A stretch of 6,063 nt of DNA. Origin: an uncultured Marinosulfonomonas sp. (GTDB taxonomy: Bacteria > Pseudomonadota > Alphaproteobacteria > Rhodobacterales > Rhodobacteraceae). The DNA lies in contig CAMZKY010000103.1 of assembly GCA_947311455.1 (NCBI GenBank), forward strand, positions 1-6,063, written 5' to 3'. Below are positions 1 to 5,917 of the stretch, piece after piece (positions within the stretch are counted from its first letter, which is position 1; each line of letters opens with the position of its first letter). Below the pieces are notes generated by a model that was not told where the DNA came from, did not search any database, and saw only the letters and a list, made by a program, of their open reading frames with translations. Made by a program: the position numbers and the translations under genes.

Positions 1-445
1 AAGCACTTTTTTGGTCAATTACTCCCTTTTTTGTCCTCCCCCTTTTTTTATAAGGTGGCTGAAATGCTAGGGATAATGCACGTCAATCATAAAAAAGGGA
101 AGCAAATACGGAATTGGTGGACTACGAAAACCATTTGGGTAAAAACTCTCCTCTTTATTTAAATCGCCCTTGTAGAGAAACTAAAAGTAAATAAAAAGAA
201 ACGAGAATTAAAATAGCACCAAATGCAAAATAATTAATGTAAAACAACAACAACAACAACAACAACAACGATAACAACAATAATAATAGTGACGAATGAC
301 ACAAATAAACTAATAAAAAGAAGAGGGCCAAGGACACCACATAAAAAGGAAAGCTATTGTGTTGAAGAGACAATGGAAACTGACAATGAAAAGAAGAATG
401 GTACAGAAAAATATTAAGGGAAAAGAAGATCAGGAGGAGCAAGAA
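1..445. other. Foreign-looking AT-rich segment joined to hom; no gene seen
   Basis: No convincing gene is visible here on either strand. The sequence is AT-rich: by hand count, 181-240 has 13 G+C in 60 and 241-300 has 18 in 60, against 31 and 40 in 60 for two blocks of the adjoining hom (541-600, 601-660). The plus strand is strongly purine-skewed towards the junction (41 purines in 50 at 391-440). It contains an AAC microsatellite and several T or C runs in the first 60 bases. On the minus strand a frame stays open from hom to a TAA at 155-157, but the peptide is only Leu/Phe/Ser low complexity, as expected from the complement of purine-rich DNA. The composition looks more eukaryotic than alphaproteobacterial. 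I infer a contig-edge chimera; a real insertion into hom is the less likely alternative. Confidence 0.7.
243..287. repeat. AAC/AAT trinucleotide microsatellite
   Basis: Nine perfect AAC units run from 243 to 269. After a GAT interruption there are two more AAC units (273-278) and three AAT units (279-287). Perfect trinucleotide tracts of this length are common in eukaryotic DNA and unusual in Rhodobacterales, which supports a foreign origin for 1-445. It has no spacers, so it is not a CRISPR array. Confidence 0.9.
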
Positions 446-892
446 GGCCAATCCTTCGGTCAGGGCTTTGACAACTGGAATGCCACCCGCAACAGCCGCT
501 TCAAAGCGGATCACTTTGCCCGCGGTTTCAGCGGCTAGCGCCAATTCTTGTCCGTAATGGGCCAGCATGGCTTTGTTGGCAGTGACAACGTCTTTACCCG
601 CCGCAATCGCGGCCTCGGTGGCGTTTTTGGCGGGGCCATCGGCCCCCCCCATCAATTCAACGAACACATCCACATCATCGCGCTGGGCAAGGGCGACGGG
701 ATCGTCCTCCCACGCGTAAGCCGATAGATCTACACCACGGTCTTTGGTTTTGGATTGGGCGCAAACGGCGGTGATTATCACGGGGCGCCCTGCGCGTGCA
801 GATATTAGATTGGCCTTTTGGCGGATAATCTTCACCACACCGACACCAACGGTGCCGAGGCCTGCAATTCCAATGTGTAAAGGTTTGCTCAT
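446..892 (-). CDS. hom: Homoserine dehydrogenase, N-terminal 149 residues only (broken at 445/446)
   Basis: Homoserine dehydrogenase reduces aspartate semialdehyde to homoserine with NAD(P)H in the cytoplasm, the branch step towards threonine and methionine. The start is ATG at 892-890, with GGAG about 9 bases upstream. Residues 7-20 form the Rossmann dinucleotide loop (GIAGLGTVGVGVV, GxGxxG). VELMGG (78-83) and VVTANK (102-107) follow; Lys107 aligns with the conserved catalytic-region lysine of the family. AAVAGGIPVV (132-141) leads into the substrate domain. Similarity stops exactly after KALTEGLA (142-149), where the family continues with GN and the catalytic domain; normal length is about 430 residues. 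Downstream the frame reads into low-complexity foreign sequence to 155, which I exclude. The real genome probably has an intact gene. A lipoprotein gene lies 81 bases upstream on the same strand. Confidence 0.93.
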
Positions 893-973
893 GTGGTTGG
901 TCTCCGTCGGTTTTGTTTGGCTGAATCTTTAATGAGTATTCACGGGTTAGGCAACGAAACATAAAGAATTAAT

Positions 974-1267
974 TCAAGAATGCCGTGCGATGGCTGCATT
1001 CAGTTTTGATCGGGTTGTTTGATCAATGACAGGGCGTTTCAAATGGGCGGCACGGGCGCGCAGATGCGCTATGCGAGATTGCAGGCTGCCAATCGTCGCG
1101 GGGGTGATTTGGGCATCATTTGCGCGGCTTAATATCCCATCAATGGCAACCAGTGTGGGATAATCTGCACGCTTTGCCTGTTCGCTTACCACAGCGTCGA
1201 GTTCTGGAAAATCTGTGCATGCAGAAACGGCGAAAGCCAGAAGACTGAAGGATAAAATAAGACGCAA
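974..1267 (-). CDS. Small predicted lipoprotein of unknown function
   Basis: The protein is about 97 residues if it starts at TTG 1267-1265, or 112 residues from ATG 1312-1310. I prefer the TTG: AGGA lies 8 bases upstream (minus strand of 1276-1279), whereas the ATG has no ribosome binding site. With the TTG start, residues 1-17 form a classic lipoprotein signal: an arginine, a hydrophobic core LILSFSLLAF and lipobox V-S-A-C, with Cys17 as the lipidated residue. The mature part of about 80 residues is mostly helical in appearance and rich in Ala and Arg (SRIAHLRARAAHL). No enzymatic motif is visible. It is probably anchored in the envelope by its lipid. It resembles small lipoproteins I associate with Rhodobacterales, but I cannot name a family. 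It lies upstream of hom on the same strand and is divergent from the TetR gene. Confidence 0.75.
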   Translation of the reverse strand: MRLILSFSLLAFAVSACTDFPELDAVVSEQAKRADYPTLVAIDGILSRANDAQITPATIGSLQSRIAHLRARAAHLKRPVIDQTTRSKLNAAIARHS

Positions 1268-1275
1268 GATTATAT

Positions 1276-1279
1276 TCCT
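1276..1279 (-). promoter_or_regulatory. Ribosome binding site selecting the TTG start of the lipoprotein
   Basis: On the minus strand this reads AGGA, 8 bases before TTG 1267-1265. The in-frame ATG at 1312-1310 is preceded by a C/T-rich stretch with no Shine-Dalgarno match. This favours the shorter product, whose N-terminus is then a compact lipoprotein signal. Confidence 0.5.
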
Positions 1280-1339
1280 GTGCAACGATTGGGATATTCT
1301 TACAATAGTCATGGGGGAAAGAACAAGTAGGGTTTGAAT

Positions 1340-1353
1340 TGAACTAATGTTCA
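1340..1353. promoter_or_regulatory. Candidate TetR operator (palindrome TGAAC-TAAT-GTTCA)
   Basis: Perfect 5-base arms, TGAAC and GTTCA, flank a 4-base centre. The site is 14 bases before the TetR start codon, between the divergent lipoprotein and TetR genes. TetR-family regulators commonly repress their own and a divergent gene from such a palindrome. The arms are short, so a chance match is possible. Confidence 0.4.
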
Positions 1354-1367
1354 GATAAAAACCGCTT

Positions 1368-1955
1368 ATGGCACGTAAACGCGGATCACATTCAGATATA
1401 ACCGGCCCCAAAGTGCGGACGGCCGCTTTGCGCCTGTTTGCGCGCCATGGGTTTGCTGCGGTTTCCATGCGCCAGATCGCTGGTGAAGTTGGGGTGCAGG
1501 CAGGGGCCCTCTACCTTTATACTCCGGATAAGCAAACGCTGTTGTTTGATCTGATGAAGGAACACATGGATGAGTTGTTAAGCGCGTGGGATCATACAGA
1601 AAAGGGGCGTACACCATTTTCACAGCTTGAAGCATTTTCGCGGTTTCACATCCGGTTTAATCTGGAGCGTCCGGAGGCGATTTTCATTGCCTATATGGAG
1701 CTTCGAAATCTTAGTTCTGAAAACTTTGGCAAGATCGAAAAACTGCGCAAGGAATATGAGGACAAGTTGGAAGAAATCCTGTGTTTTGGCCAAACAACCG
1801 GCGATTTTCTGGTGCCCGATACCAAGCTTGCGACCATGGCTGTGATTGCCATGTTAACGGGGGTGAACACGTGGTTTCGTCAGGAAGGGCGATTGTCGCG
1901 GGAACGGGTCGAAGAGATTTACTGGGATATGGTGCGCCGATCTGTGGCGAAATAG
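1368..1955 (+). CDS. TetR/AcrR-family transcriptional regulator
   Basis: This 195-residue protein has the usual TetR length. The N-terminal DNA-binding domain spans about residues 12-60: ITGPKVRTAALRLFARHGF is helix 1, and SMRQIAGEVGVQAGALYLYT (33-52) is the helix-turn-helix with the typical G-ALY-Y signature, followed by DKQTLLFDLM. Residues 65-195 form the all-helical ligand and dimer domain, which is variable in this family and gives no clear ligand. The N-terminus resembles Roseobacter regulators that I associate with acyl-CoA or branched-chain degradation genes, but no such gene is in the window, so the ligand is unassigned. The start is ATG 1368; no strong ribosome binding site precedes it, and the HTH needs this start. 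A candidate operator lies at 1340-1353. The gene is divergent from the lipoprotein and 54 bases upstream of a co-directional membrane protein gene. Confidence 0.93.
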   Translation: MARKRGSHSDITGPKVRTAALRLFARHGFAAVSMRQIAGEVGVQAGALYLYTPDKQTLLFDLMKEHMDELLSAWDHTEKGRTPFSQLEAFSRFHIRFNLERPEAIFIAYMELRNLSSENFGKIEKLRKEYEDKLEEILCFGQTTGDFLVPDTKLATMAVIAMLTGVNTWFRQEGRLSRERVEEIYWDMVRRSVAK

Positions 1956-1963
1956 GCTCGATC

Positions 1964-1980
1964 TTTGGGTGAAACCCAGA
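1964..1980 (+). other. Intercistronic hairpin between the TetR and membrane-protein genes
   Basis: TTTGGGT and ACCCAGA can pair over 7 bases (one G-U) around a GAA loop, nine bases after the TetR stop codon. No T-run follows, so it is not a standard intrinsic terminator. It could stabilise or partly separate the two messages, or be chance. Confidence 0.3.
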
Positions 1981-2009
1981 TAGATGCCAATCATACAATA
2001 GGAAAAATA

Positions 2010-2486
2010 ATGTCAGACATAAAAATCCACGCCACAGTAATGCCATCCGCAATTCGCCGAACATTCGGGTTGGCTGTGTTGATATTGCTGGGCAGTATAT
2101 TGATTTATATGGCTTTATCGATGACCGGGGCCGCGCTGGTATGGCGTCTATTCTTGATATTGTTCGGGATTTTTATCCTGTGGGCAGCCAACAAAATGCG
2201 CATTGCCACATTGCGAGGCGTGGTTTTGACAGACGAGGCGCTGCAAGATACGGACGGCAACATCCTAGCCTATATTGATGAGATTGTCAGCGTTGAACGG
2301 GGATCATTTGCGATCAAGCCGTCAAATGGTTTTTCGATTACCCTAAAAGAAAGCAAGCCACGCGGCTGGGCACCGGGCCTGTGGTGGCGCATTGGTAAGC
2401 GGGTTGGCGTGGGCGGGGTAACAGCCGCACCACAAGCCAAGTTCATGGCGGAAATTTTGGCGACGATGATCCCAAACCAACGCTGA
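2010..2486 (+). CDS. Conserved two-helix membrane protein of unknown function
   Basis: This is a 158-residue protein. The start is ATG 2010, with AGGA at 2000-2003 six bases upstream; an in-frame TTG at 1965 gives a longer product but has no such site. Two hydrophobic segments, about residues 19-36 and 43-60, form a hairpin in the inner membrane. A cytoplasm-sized C-terminal domain of about 95 residues follows. It begins with LRGVVLTDEALQDTDGNILA and continues with alternating strands, a pattern reminiscent of bacterial PH-like membrane domains, though I cannot confirm this. The stretch RGWAPGLWWRIGKRVGVGGV (118-137) is Gly/Trp/Arg-rich and is the likely conserved core. I recognise it only as a Rhodobacterales-type hypothetical protein. 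It may be co-transcribed with the TetR gene 54 bases upstream and converges on the Tad-like operon 39 bases away. Confidence 0.8.
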   Translation: MSDIKIHATVMPSAIRRTFGLAVLILLGSILIYMALSMTGAALVWRLFLILFGIFILWAANKMRIATLRGVVLTDEALQDTDGNILAYIDEIVSVERGSFAIKPSNGFSITLKESKPRGWAPGLWWRIGKRVGVGGVTAAPQAKFMAEILATMIPNQR

Positions 2487-2525
2487 TTCCAACTATATAA
2501 TTCCCATATAATAAAACCCCGGTAC

Positions 2526-3083
2526 CTATAAATCATCGTCCCAGACTACAGTCGATGTAAACCGGGGGCTTGTGACAATAAAATTGTCTAGCGATACATC
2601 CGATAGGCTGACATTAAATTGCGGTGTAAAGTCGGCATGGGTTTCGACAACAATAATTGTGTCTTGGTCTTCCATGATAGGTAATTTATTTTTGACGGAT
2701 TCGGGCGCAAGCGGCTGCGCATCGGCATCAGATTTTGTATTATAGGACCAAACCAGTTCATAGAGGCTATCATCGGCATTCCATTTTACCAGTGAAACCC
2801 GGATCCAGACACCCTCGGGATTGTGGGCAAGGTATCTAAATATACTGTCTAGCCCATCGATATAATCCGGGCCAACGGGATCAACCTCGCGCGATAGCAG
2901 GTCGCCGATTGCATAGGATGCTTTCAGGTTTAAGTTTTGAGTGCGATACCCGTCGAAGAAAACATACATCGCCAAGAATGCCCATAAGAGTATCGGAATA
3001 ATCAGAACGGCCTCGATAGAGAGCGAGGCTTGGGTTTCTTTGATGAATGGGTTTAAGTGTTCTTTAATTTGTTTCATGCTCAT
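2526..3083 (-). CDS. TadE-like pseudopilin, third gene of Tad-like operon
   Basis: This 185-residue protein has one N-terminal membrane helix: residues 18-43 read QASLSIEAVLIIPILLWAFL and onward, the S-IE-V-I-P pattern of TadE/TadF proteins, which assist Flp/Tad pilus assembly. The rest is a periplasmic domain without cysteine, ending in acidic WDDDL. In the pseudopilin cleavage motif (G, four residues, E, aromatic) the residue before the scissile bond is Ala19 and the residue after Glu24 is Ala25. It is therefore a weaker match than the protein encoded upstream, and processing by a TadV-type peptidase is uncertain. ATG 3083-3081 overlaps the previous stop in ATGA, implying translational coupling; a second ATG two codons later is also possible. 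It converges with the gene ending at 2486, and I see no clear terminator in the 39-base gap. Confidence 0.85.
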   Translation of the reverse strand: MSMKQIKEHLNPFIKETQASLSIEAVLIIPILLWAFLAMYVFFDGYRTQNLNLKASYAIGDLLSREVDPVGPDYIDGLDSIFRYLAHNPEGVWIRVSLVKWNADDSLYELVWSYNTKSDADAQPLAPESVKNKLPIMEDQDTIIVVETHADFTPQFNVSLSDVSLDNFIVTSPRFTSTVVWDDDL

Positions 3084-3634
3084 GGCTCATTCACAAAAAT
3101 ACTTGAGCTAACAAGGAAAATTTCGCCGGTTCCGACACGGTTAAGGGCAAGACCAAGGCCTGTCGTGGGAAACATTGGATCAAGAACCGCACAAACGCGG
3201 ATCAGCATAAGTTCGTCGGGTGCACCGATGTTAATGGTTGTAACAGGTTGGATTTCTTCGGAGCGATCGACACATTGCGCGTTCGGGCTGGGCATGGCCC
3301 ATGTGACCTTGCTGATTGGCCGCAATTCAATCATAAGATTATCGATACAATCGGGAAAAATCGCGAGTTTGCTGCATATTTCGGTTTTCAAACTGTCATG
3401 GGTTGCGCCGACAAGTCGACCAAGGCGCAAATCTCGAACGGTTAAATCGACAGCACGTACCAGATAAGTGTTTCGTAAGTTAATCAACCCAAGCTCGACG
3501 GAAAGAAAGAAAAAGGTAAAGATCAAAGGGAACAAGATCACAAATTCGATAGACGCAGAACCAAGTTCGGTTTTGGCAAAGGAAAATGGCCGTGAAATCA
3601 GGCGTCTGATGATGCGCATGAAAAAGGTCTTCAT
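3080..3634 (-). CDS. TadE-like pseudopilin, second gene of Tad-like operon
   Basis: This 184-residue protein has a basic N-terminus (MKTFFMRIIRRLISRPF) and a textbook pseudopilin motif, G25-SASI-E30-F31, followed by a hydrophobic helix to about residue 50. In the Tad system, TadE and TadF carry this G-x4-E-[YF] motif and are cleaved after the Gly by the prepilin peptidase TadV, then act with the Flp pilin in the envelope. The exported domain contains four cysteines (87, 96, 121, 148), enough for two disulfides in the periplasm. Both ends overlap their neighbours by ATGA (3631-3634 and 3080-3083), so all three genes are probably translated in a coupled way from one message. Whether it serves a Tad pilus or another envelope complex cannot be read here, as no core tad gene is in view. 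Confidence 0.88.
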   Translation of the reverse strand: MKTFFMRIIRRLISRPFSFAKTELGSASIEFVILFPLIFTFFFLSVELGLINLRNTYLVRAVDLTVRDLRLGRLVGATHDSLKTEICSKLAIFPDCIDNLMIELRPISKVTWAMPSPNAQCVDRSEEIQPVTTINIGAPDELMLIRVCAVLDPMFPTTGLGLALNRVGTGEIFLVSSSIFVNEP

Positions 3635-5232
3635 TGGGTTAACCGTAGGCGGTTGATTTGGCCGCTGATCGAATTGAACGCATCAGAAATATCCAGATCT
3701 TCGATGCGGTAAAAGAAGGCTTCTTTGGTGGCGCAGTCCTCTAGTTTATCGGCGGTGCTATCGTCCACTTGAAACCCGATTGTAAACAAAAGAATCCCTT
3801 GGTTTTTTGCTGCTGTGCAAATATTGGCCATCAATTGATCTTTCTGTGCGCCATCTCTTACGTCTGTGATAGGATATTTCCATTGATAATAGGTCGCACT
3901 ATTCCAGTAATCTTTTACATAATAATCATAATAAGCATTCCAACGGATTGAAACTTTTGACCATAGTTCCCCGTAGGTGAGGCGGTAAGAATCACTCCCG
4001 CCATAAGGTGTGTAGCTCCATGTCCCGTAATACTCCGGGTGATATTTCCAAACGCGGTAATACATGTTTTTGGCTGCGTCATAGACAGAGAACTCATTAG
4101 TATATGGGTTGAACCAAACATCAGAGTTCCCGGTTCGGAATTCGGGTACGAGAGTGTGACTCGCTGTATTTACGCCATCTGTCATCACAACCATTACTTT
4201 TAAGGTGTCCGTCGTGGTAAAATCGGCGGGTCGGTCTTCGAATACATCGTCTATTTCATCATCCAGAATTAGGCTATTGATTGCAGGCCGCGTGCTTGGA
4301 TCAAGCAAGGCTGCGCCCCACTTGATGCCCATTTCGGTTCCCGTGGCACCTCTGGCAACAAATGTATCAATGTAGTCTTTTAAAACATCAGGATCATTTG
4401 CGAGGGCAAGAATGTCTCGATCTGTATTTGTTGTGCATTGAAAATAGGGATCTGAGCTGGTCAATCTATATGTATAGGGGTCAAAGTGGCCCGTTTGTTG
4501 AATGGGGTCTGTTGTTGATATTTCTGTTGTAAGAAAATCATCTTCGTTAAAATCGACGCAATAAGAATAGCTATGATCCGAGGTCAGGTTGAATTTTGAC
4601 AGTAAAGTTTCGCCCGCGCTGACTTGACTTGCGTAGGTGATGATTGACATCGAGTTGAGATCGCTGCTTCCGTCATTTTGATATATTGTATCGACAAATC
4701 CTTTTGCCGCCGTTTTTAGGCTGGAAATTTTACTTCCACTCATCGAACCGGAAACATCAAGCACGAGGGAAATTTCGACATTTCCAAGGCTTTGTTCTGC
4801 GGTGCTTACGGCGGGAGCAGAAAGTTCATCGATTCCAACAAGGCCCAAAAAGAACGGGACAGAATCTTGGGTTACGTTTGCGGTGATGCGCCTTGAAGAC
4901 AGGGATGTTTCAACGTCAACATCTACAACGGCGTCGGACAAGCCCGCTTTGACAAAGTAATCGTTAACAACCGCGGTCGGATCTAGCCCTTGATCAAGCG
5001 AGGCAGCCGCCAAAACTGCGCGATCCGTGGTGTTTTGCAATCGAGTGCGGGTGGATTCAAATCGCATAAAATCAACGGCTAATCCCCCAATCATCAGCAT
5101 TGCGACAAATAGGAAAAGTGAAAAAATAATTAGCGCACCACTTTCATCACTTTGAAAATTACCCACGAGGTCACGCACAGGGTTTGGCCCGCGTGATTTT
5201 GTCTTTTGAATTTTAAAGGCGTAGGAATTCAT
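3631..5232 (-). CDS. TadG-like protein with von Willebrand factor A domain and aromatic insertion
   Basis: This 533-residue protein is the first gene of the operon. Residues 1-30 are basic and cytoplasmic. SGALIIFSLFLFVAMLMIGG (31-50) plus LAVDFMR form the TadG-type N-terminal anchor, without the pseudopilin glutamate. After a linker (60-150) comes a VWA domain: LVLDVSGSMS (157-165) gives the metal-site DxSxS motif (D159, S161, S163), T299 in GATGTEMG is the likely third ligand, and VMTDG (349-353) supplies the last Asp. The C-terminal FTIGFQV strand and helices (483-533) close the fold. VWA domains bind protein partners through a metal ion, here probably outside the inner membrane. Between TDG and the last strand lies a Tyr/Trp-rich insertion (373-453). 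Cysteines are at 225, 266, 472 and 500. ATG 5232-5230 has GAGGA 9 bases upstream. Confidence 0.92.
   Translation of the reverse strand: MNSYAFKIQKTKSRGPNPVRDLVGNFQSDESGALIIFSLFLFVAMLMIGGLAVDFMRFESTRTRLQNTTDRAVLAAASLDQGLDPTAVVNDYFVKAGLSDAVVDVDVETSLSSRRITANVTQDSVPFFLGLVGIDELSAPAVSTAEQSLGNVEISLVLDVSGSMSGSKISSLKTAAKGFVDTIYQNDGSSDLNSMSIITYASQVSAGETLLSKFNLTSDHSYSYCVDFNEDDFLTTEISTTDPIQQTGHFDPYTYRLTSSDPYFQCTTNTDRDILALANDPDVLKDYIDTFVARGATGTEMGIKWGAALLDPSTRPAINSLILDDEIDDVFEDRPADFTTTDTLKVMVVMTDGVNTASHTLVPEFRTGNSDVWFNPYTNEFSVYDAAKNMYYRVWKYHPEYYGTWSYTPYGGSDSYRLTYGELWSKVSIRWNAYYDYYVKDYWNSATYYQWKYPITDVRDGAQKDQLMANICTAAKNQGILLFTIGFQVDDSTADKLEDCATKEAFFYRIEDLDISDAFNSISGQINRLRLTQ
3871..4119 (-). other. Tyr/Trp-rich insertion encoded inside the VWA domain
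   Basis: This encodes residues 372-454 of the TadG-like protein. I count 19 Tyr, 7 Trp and 2 Phe in residues 373-453, about 35 percent aromatic. It sits between the metal-binding TDG strand and the final core strand, where the family normally has a short connection. There is no perfect internal repeat. A binding surface or an oxidatively cross-linkable patch is possible; this is inference. Confidence 0.8.
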
Positions 5233-5381
5233 TCGGCCCGATCCTCAGTGATTTATAGTCTGGTTTTATGTGGTTACGAGTCGCACAGACTCGTTCTCGG
5301 ACACTCTTAGACATAATGTGTGTCGGAAATGGGGCGAAAATCTAAAAAAATTCAATAATTTTAGTTTTATTCCGCGTAAAT
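5233..5381. promoter_or_regulatory. Upstream leader of the Tad-like operon, promoter not resolved
   Basis: This intergenic stretch precedes the minus-strand operon and must hold its promoter if transcription starts locally. The ribosome binding site GAGGA is just upstream of the start codon. A TATAAA-like hexamer occurs on the minus strand near 5253-5258, but I see no convincing -35 partner. An inverted repeat lies at 5276-5294, and the part from 5340 to 5375 is AT-rich. Confidence 0.35.
5276..5294. repeat. Inverted repeat ACGAGT-N7-ACTCGT upstream of the Tad-like operon
   Basis: Perfect 6-base arms flank a 7-base centre, 44 bases before the TadG-like start codon. It could be an operator or an mRNA leader hairpin. 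No T-run follows on either strand, so a terminator is unlikely. Confidence 0.45.
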
Positions 5382-5640
5382 TTGGAGCGAGGGCGCGCCT
5401 TACGATTAACAACCGTTATTGCCACGCCAGTCTCTCTCATCTATTTGCTCGGCATCCGCTATCGCCCGAGCGCTGTCGCATTGGCCCAAACGCGCCCCGA
5501 TATGGCCTATAGATTAAAGGAAACCCGCGCCGAATTGGATCGCTTTGGCATTAAGGATCGTGTGCAGCGCAAGGGCTATCGTGGCCGCGAAATTCCTGCG
5601 GCCCTATGGCCTGCCAGAACCGGAATGAGCAGGATAGCTG
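5382..5640 (+). pseudogene. Unrecognised coding-like remnant
   Basis: An open frame from a TTG at 5382 runs to 5717, and its central part has a coding appearance. After a short hydrophobic stretch (TVIATPVSLIYLLGI) comes a charged segment including RLKETRAELDRFGIKDRVQR and GYRGREIPAALW. Beyond about 5640 the frame runs antisense through the haemolysin remnant, so the true product, if any, ends or breaks before there. There is no ATG and no ribosome binding site, and upstream DNA is AT-rich. I infer a 5'-truncated or decayed gene fragment, consistent with the rearranged surroundings, but I do not recognise the family. A chance frame in GC-richer DNA cannot be excluded. Confidence 0.35.
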
Positions 5641-5643
5641 CGC

Positions 5644-5917
5644 CTAGAACACAAAATCCAGATCAGAAATTGCCAGCCCCGTGCCGAAATCGGCCATGGT
5701 GTAGCCGATCAAGGTGATGGTGTTGGCCCCCGCTTGGATCATCGCATATCCGGTGACGACCTCGGCGTTCAGATGATTGGCTACAAGATCAGCGAAATCG
5801 GTGATCGCTGTCACGCTGGACAGATCGATTTTCTCGGCATTGGCCGCGGCAAAATCAAGGATCCTATCAACGCCAAATCCGTCGGTAAATACAAAGGTAT
5901 CCGTATCACCGCCACCA
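5644..5917 (-). pseudogene. C-terminal remnant of a haemolysin-type calcium-binding (RTX) protein, cut by IS3-family element
   Basis: About 91 residues remain. They start with GGGDTDTFVFTDGFGVDRIL, the last nonapeptide-type calcium-binding turn (GGxGxDxF) and the start of the serralysin-like C-terminal domain. Then come DFAAANAEKIDLSSV and NTITLIGYTMADFG, ending in ISDLDFVF just before the stop TAG at 5646-5644. A short hydrophobic end of this kind is typical of type I-secreted RTX proteins, whose uncleaved secretion signal lies in the last residues. The protein would be exported and calcium-binding. The part upstream of 5917 is replaced by the end of an IS3-family element; the frame continues a few codons into it to an ATG at 5934, which is not a native start. 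Whether the 5' part of the gene survives beyond the insertion cannot be seen. Confidence 0.8.

Noticed and set aside
243..287. CRISPR-like or tandem protein repeat
   Set aside because: It is a simple trinucleotide tract without spacers, not in a credible gene.
155..445. Hydrophobic Leu/Phe-rich C-terminal extension of hom as a membrane domain
   Set aside because: It is the frame-through translation of purine-rich, low-complexity foreign DNA; homoserine dehydrogenases have a soluble catalytic domain here.
643..650. Run of eight C in hom as a phase-variation tract or frameshift
   Set aside because: The frame stays correct across it (MGGADGPAK, as expected for the family), and the run follows from Met-Gly-Gly-Ala codons.
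1711..2064. Long minus-strand frame opposite the TetR and membrane-protein genes
   Set aside because: It crosses two well-supported genes antisense and its translation has no family character; a shadow frame.
2487..2525. Bidirectional terminator in the convergent gap
   Set aside because: Only AT-rich partial symmetry and a GGTACC palindrome are present; no GC stem with a T-run on either strand.
3057..3467. Plus-strand frame opposite the TadE-like genes
   Set aside because: Its product is Ser/Arg-rich with no recognisable domain, and the minus strand carries two clear TadE-like proteins.
5299..5327. Second inverted repeat (GACAC ... GTGTC) upstream of the Tad-like operon
   Set aside because: Five-base arms with a long, poorly centred loop; weak enough to be chance.
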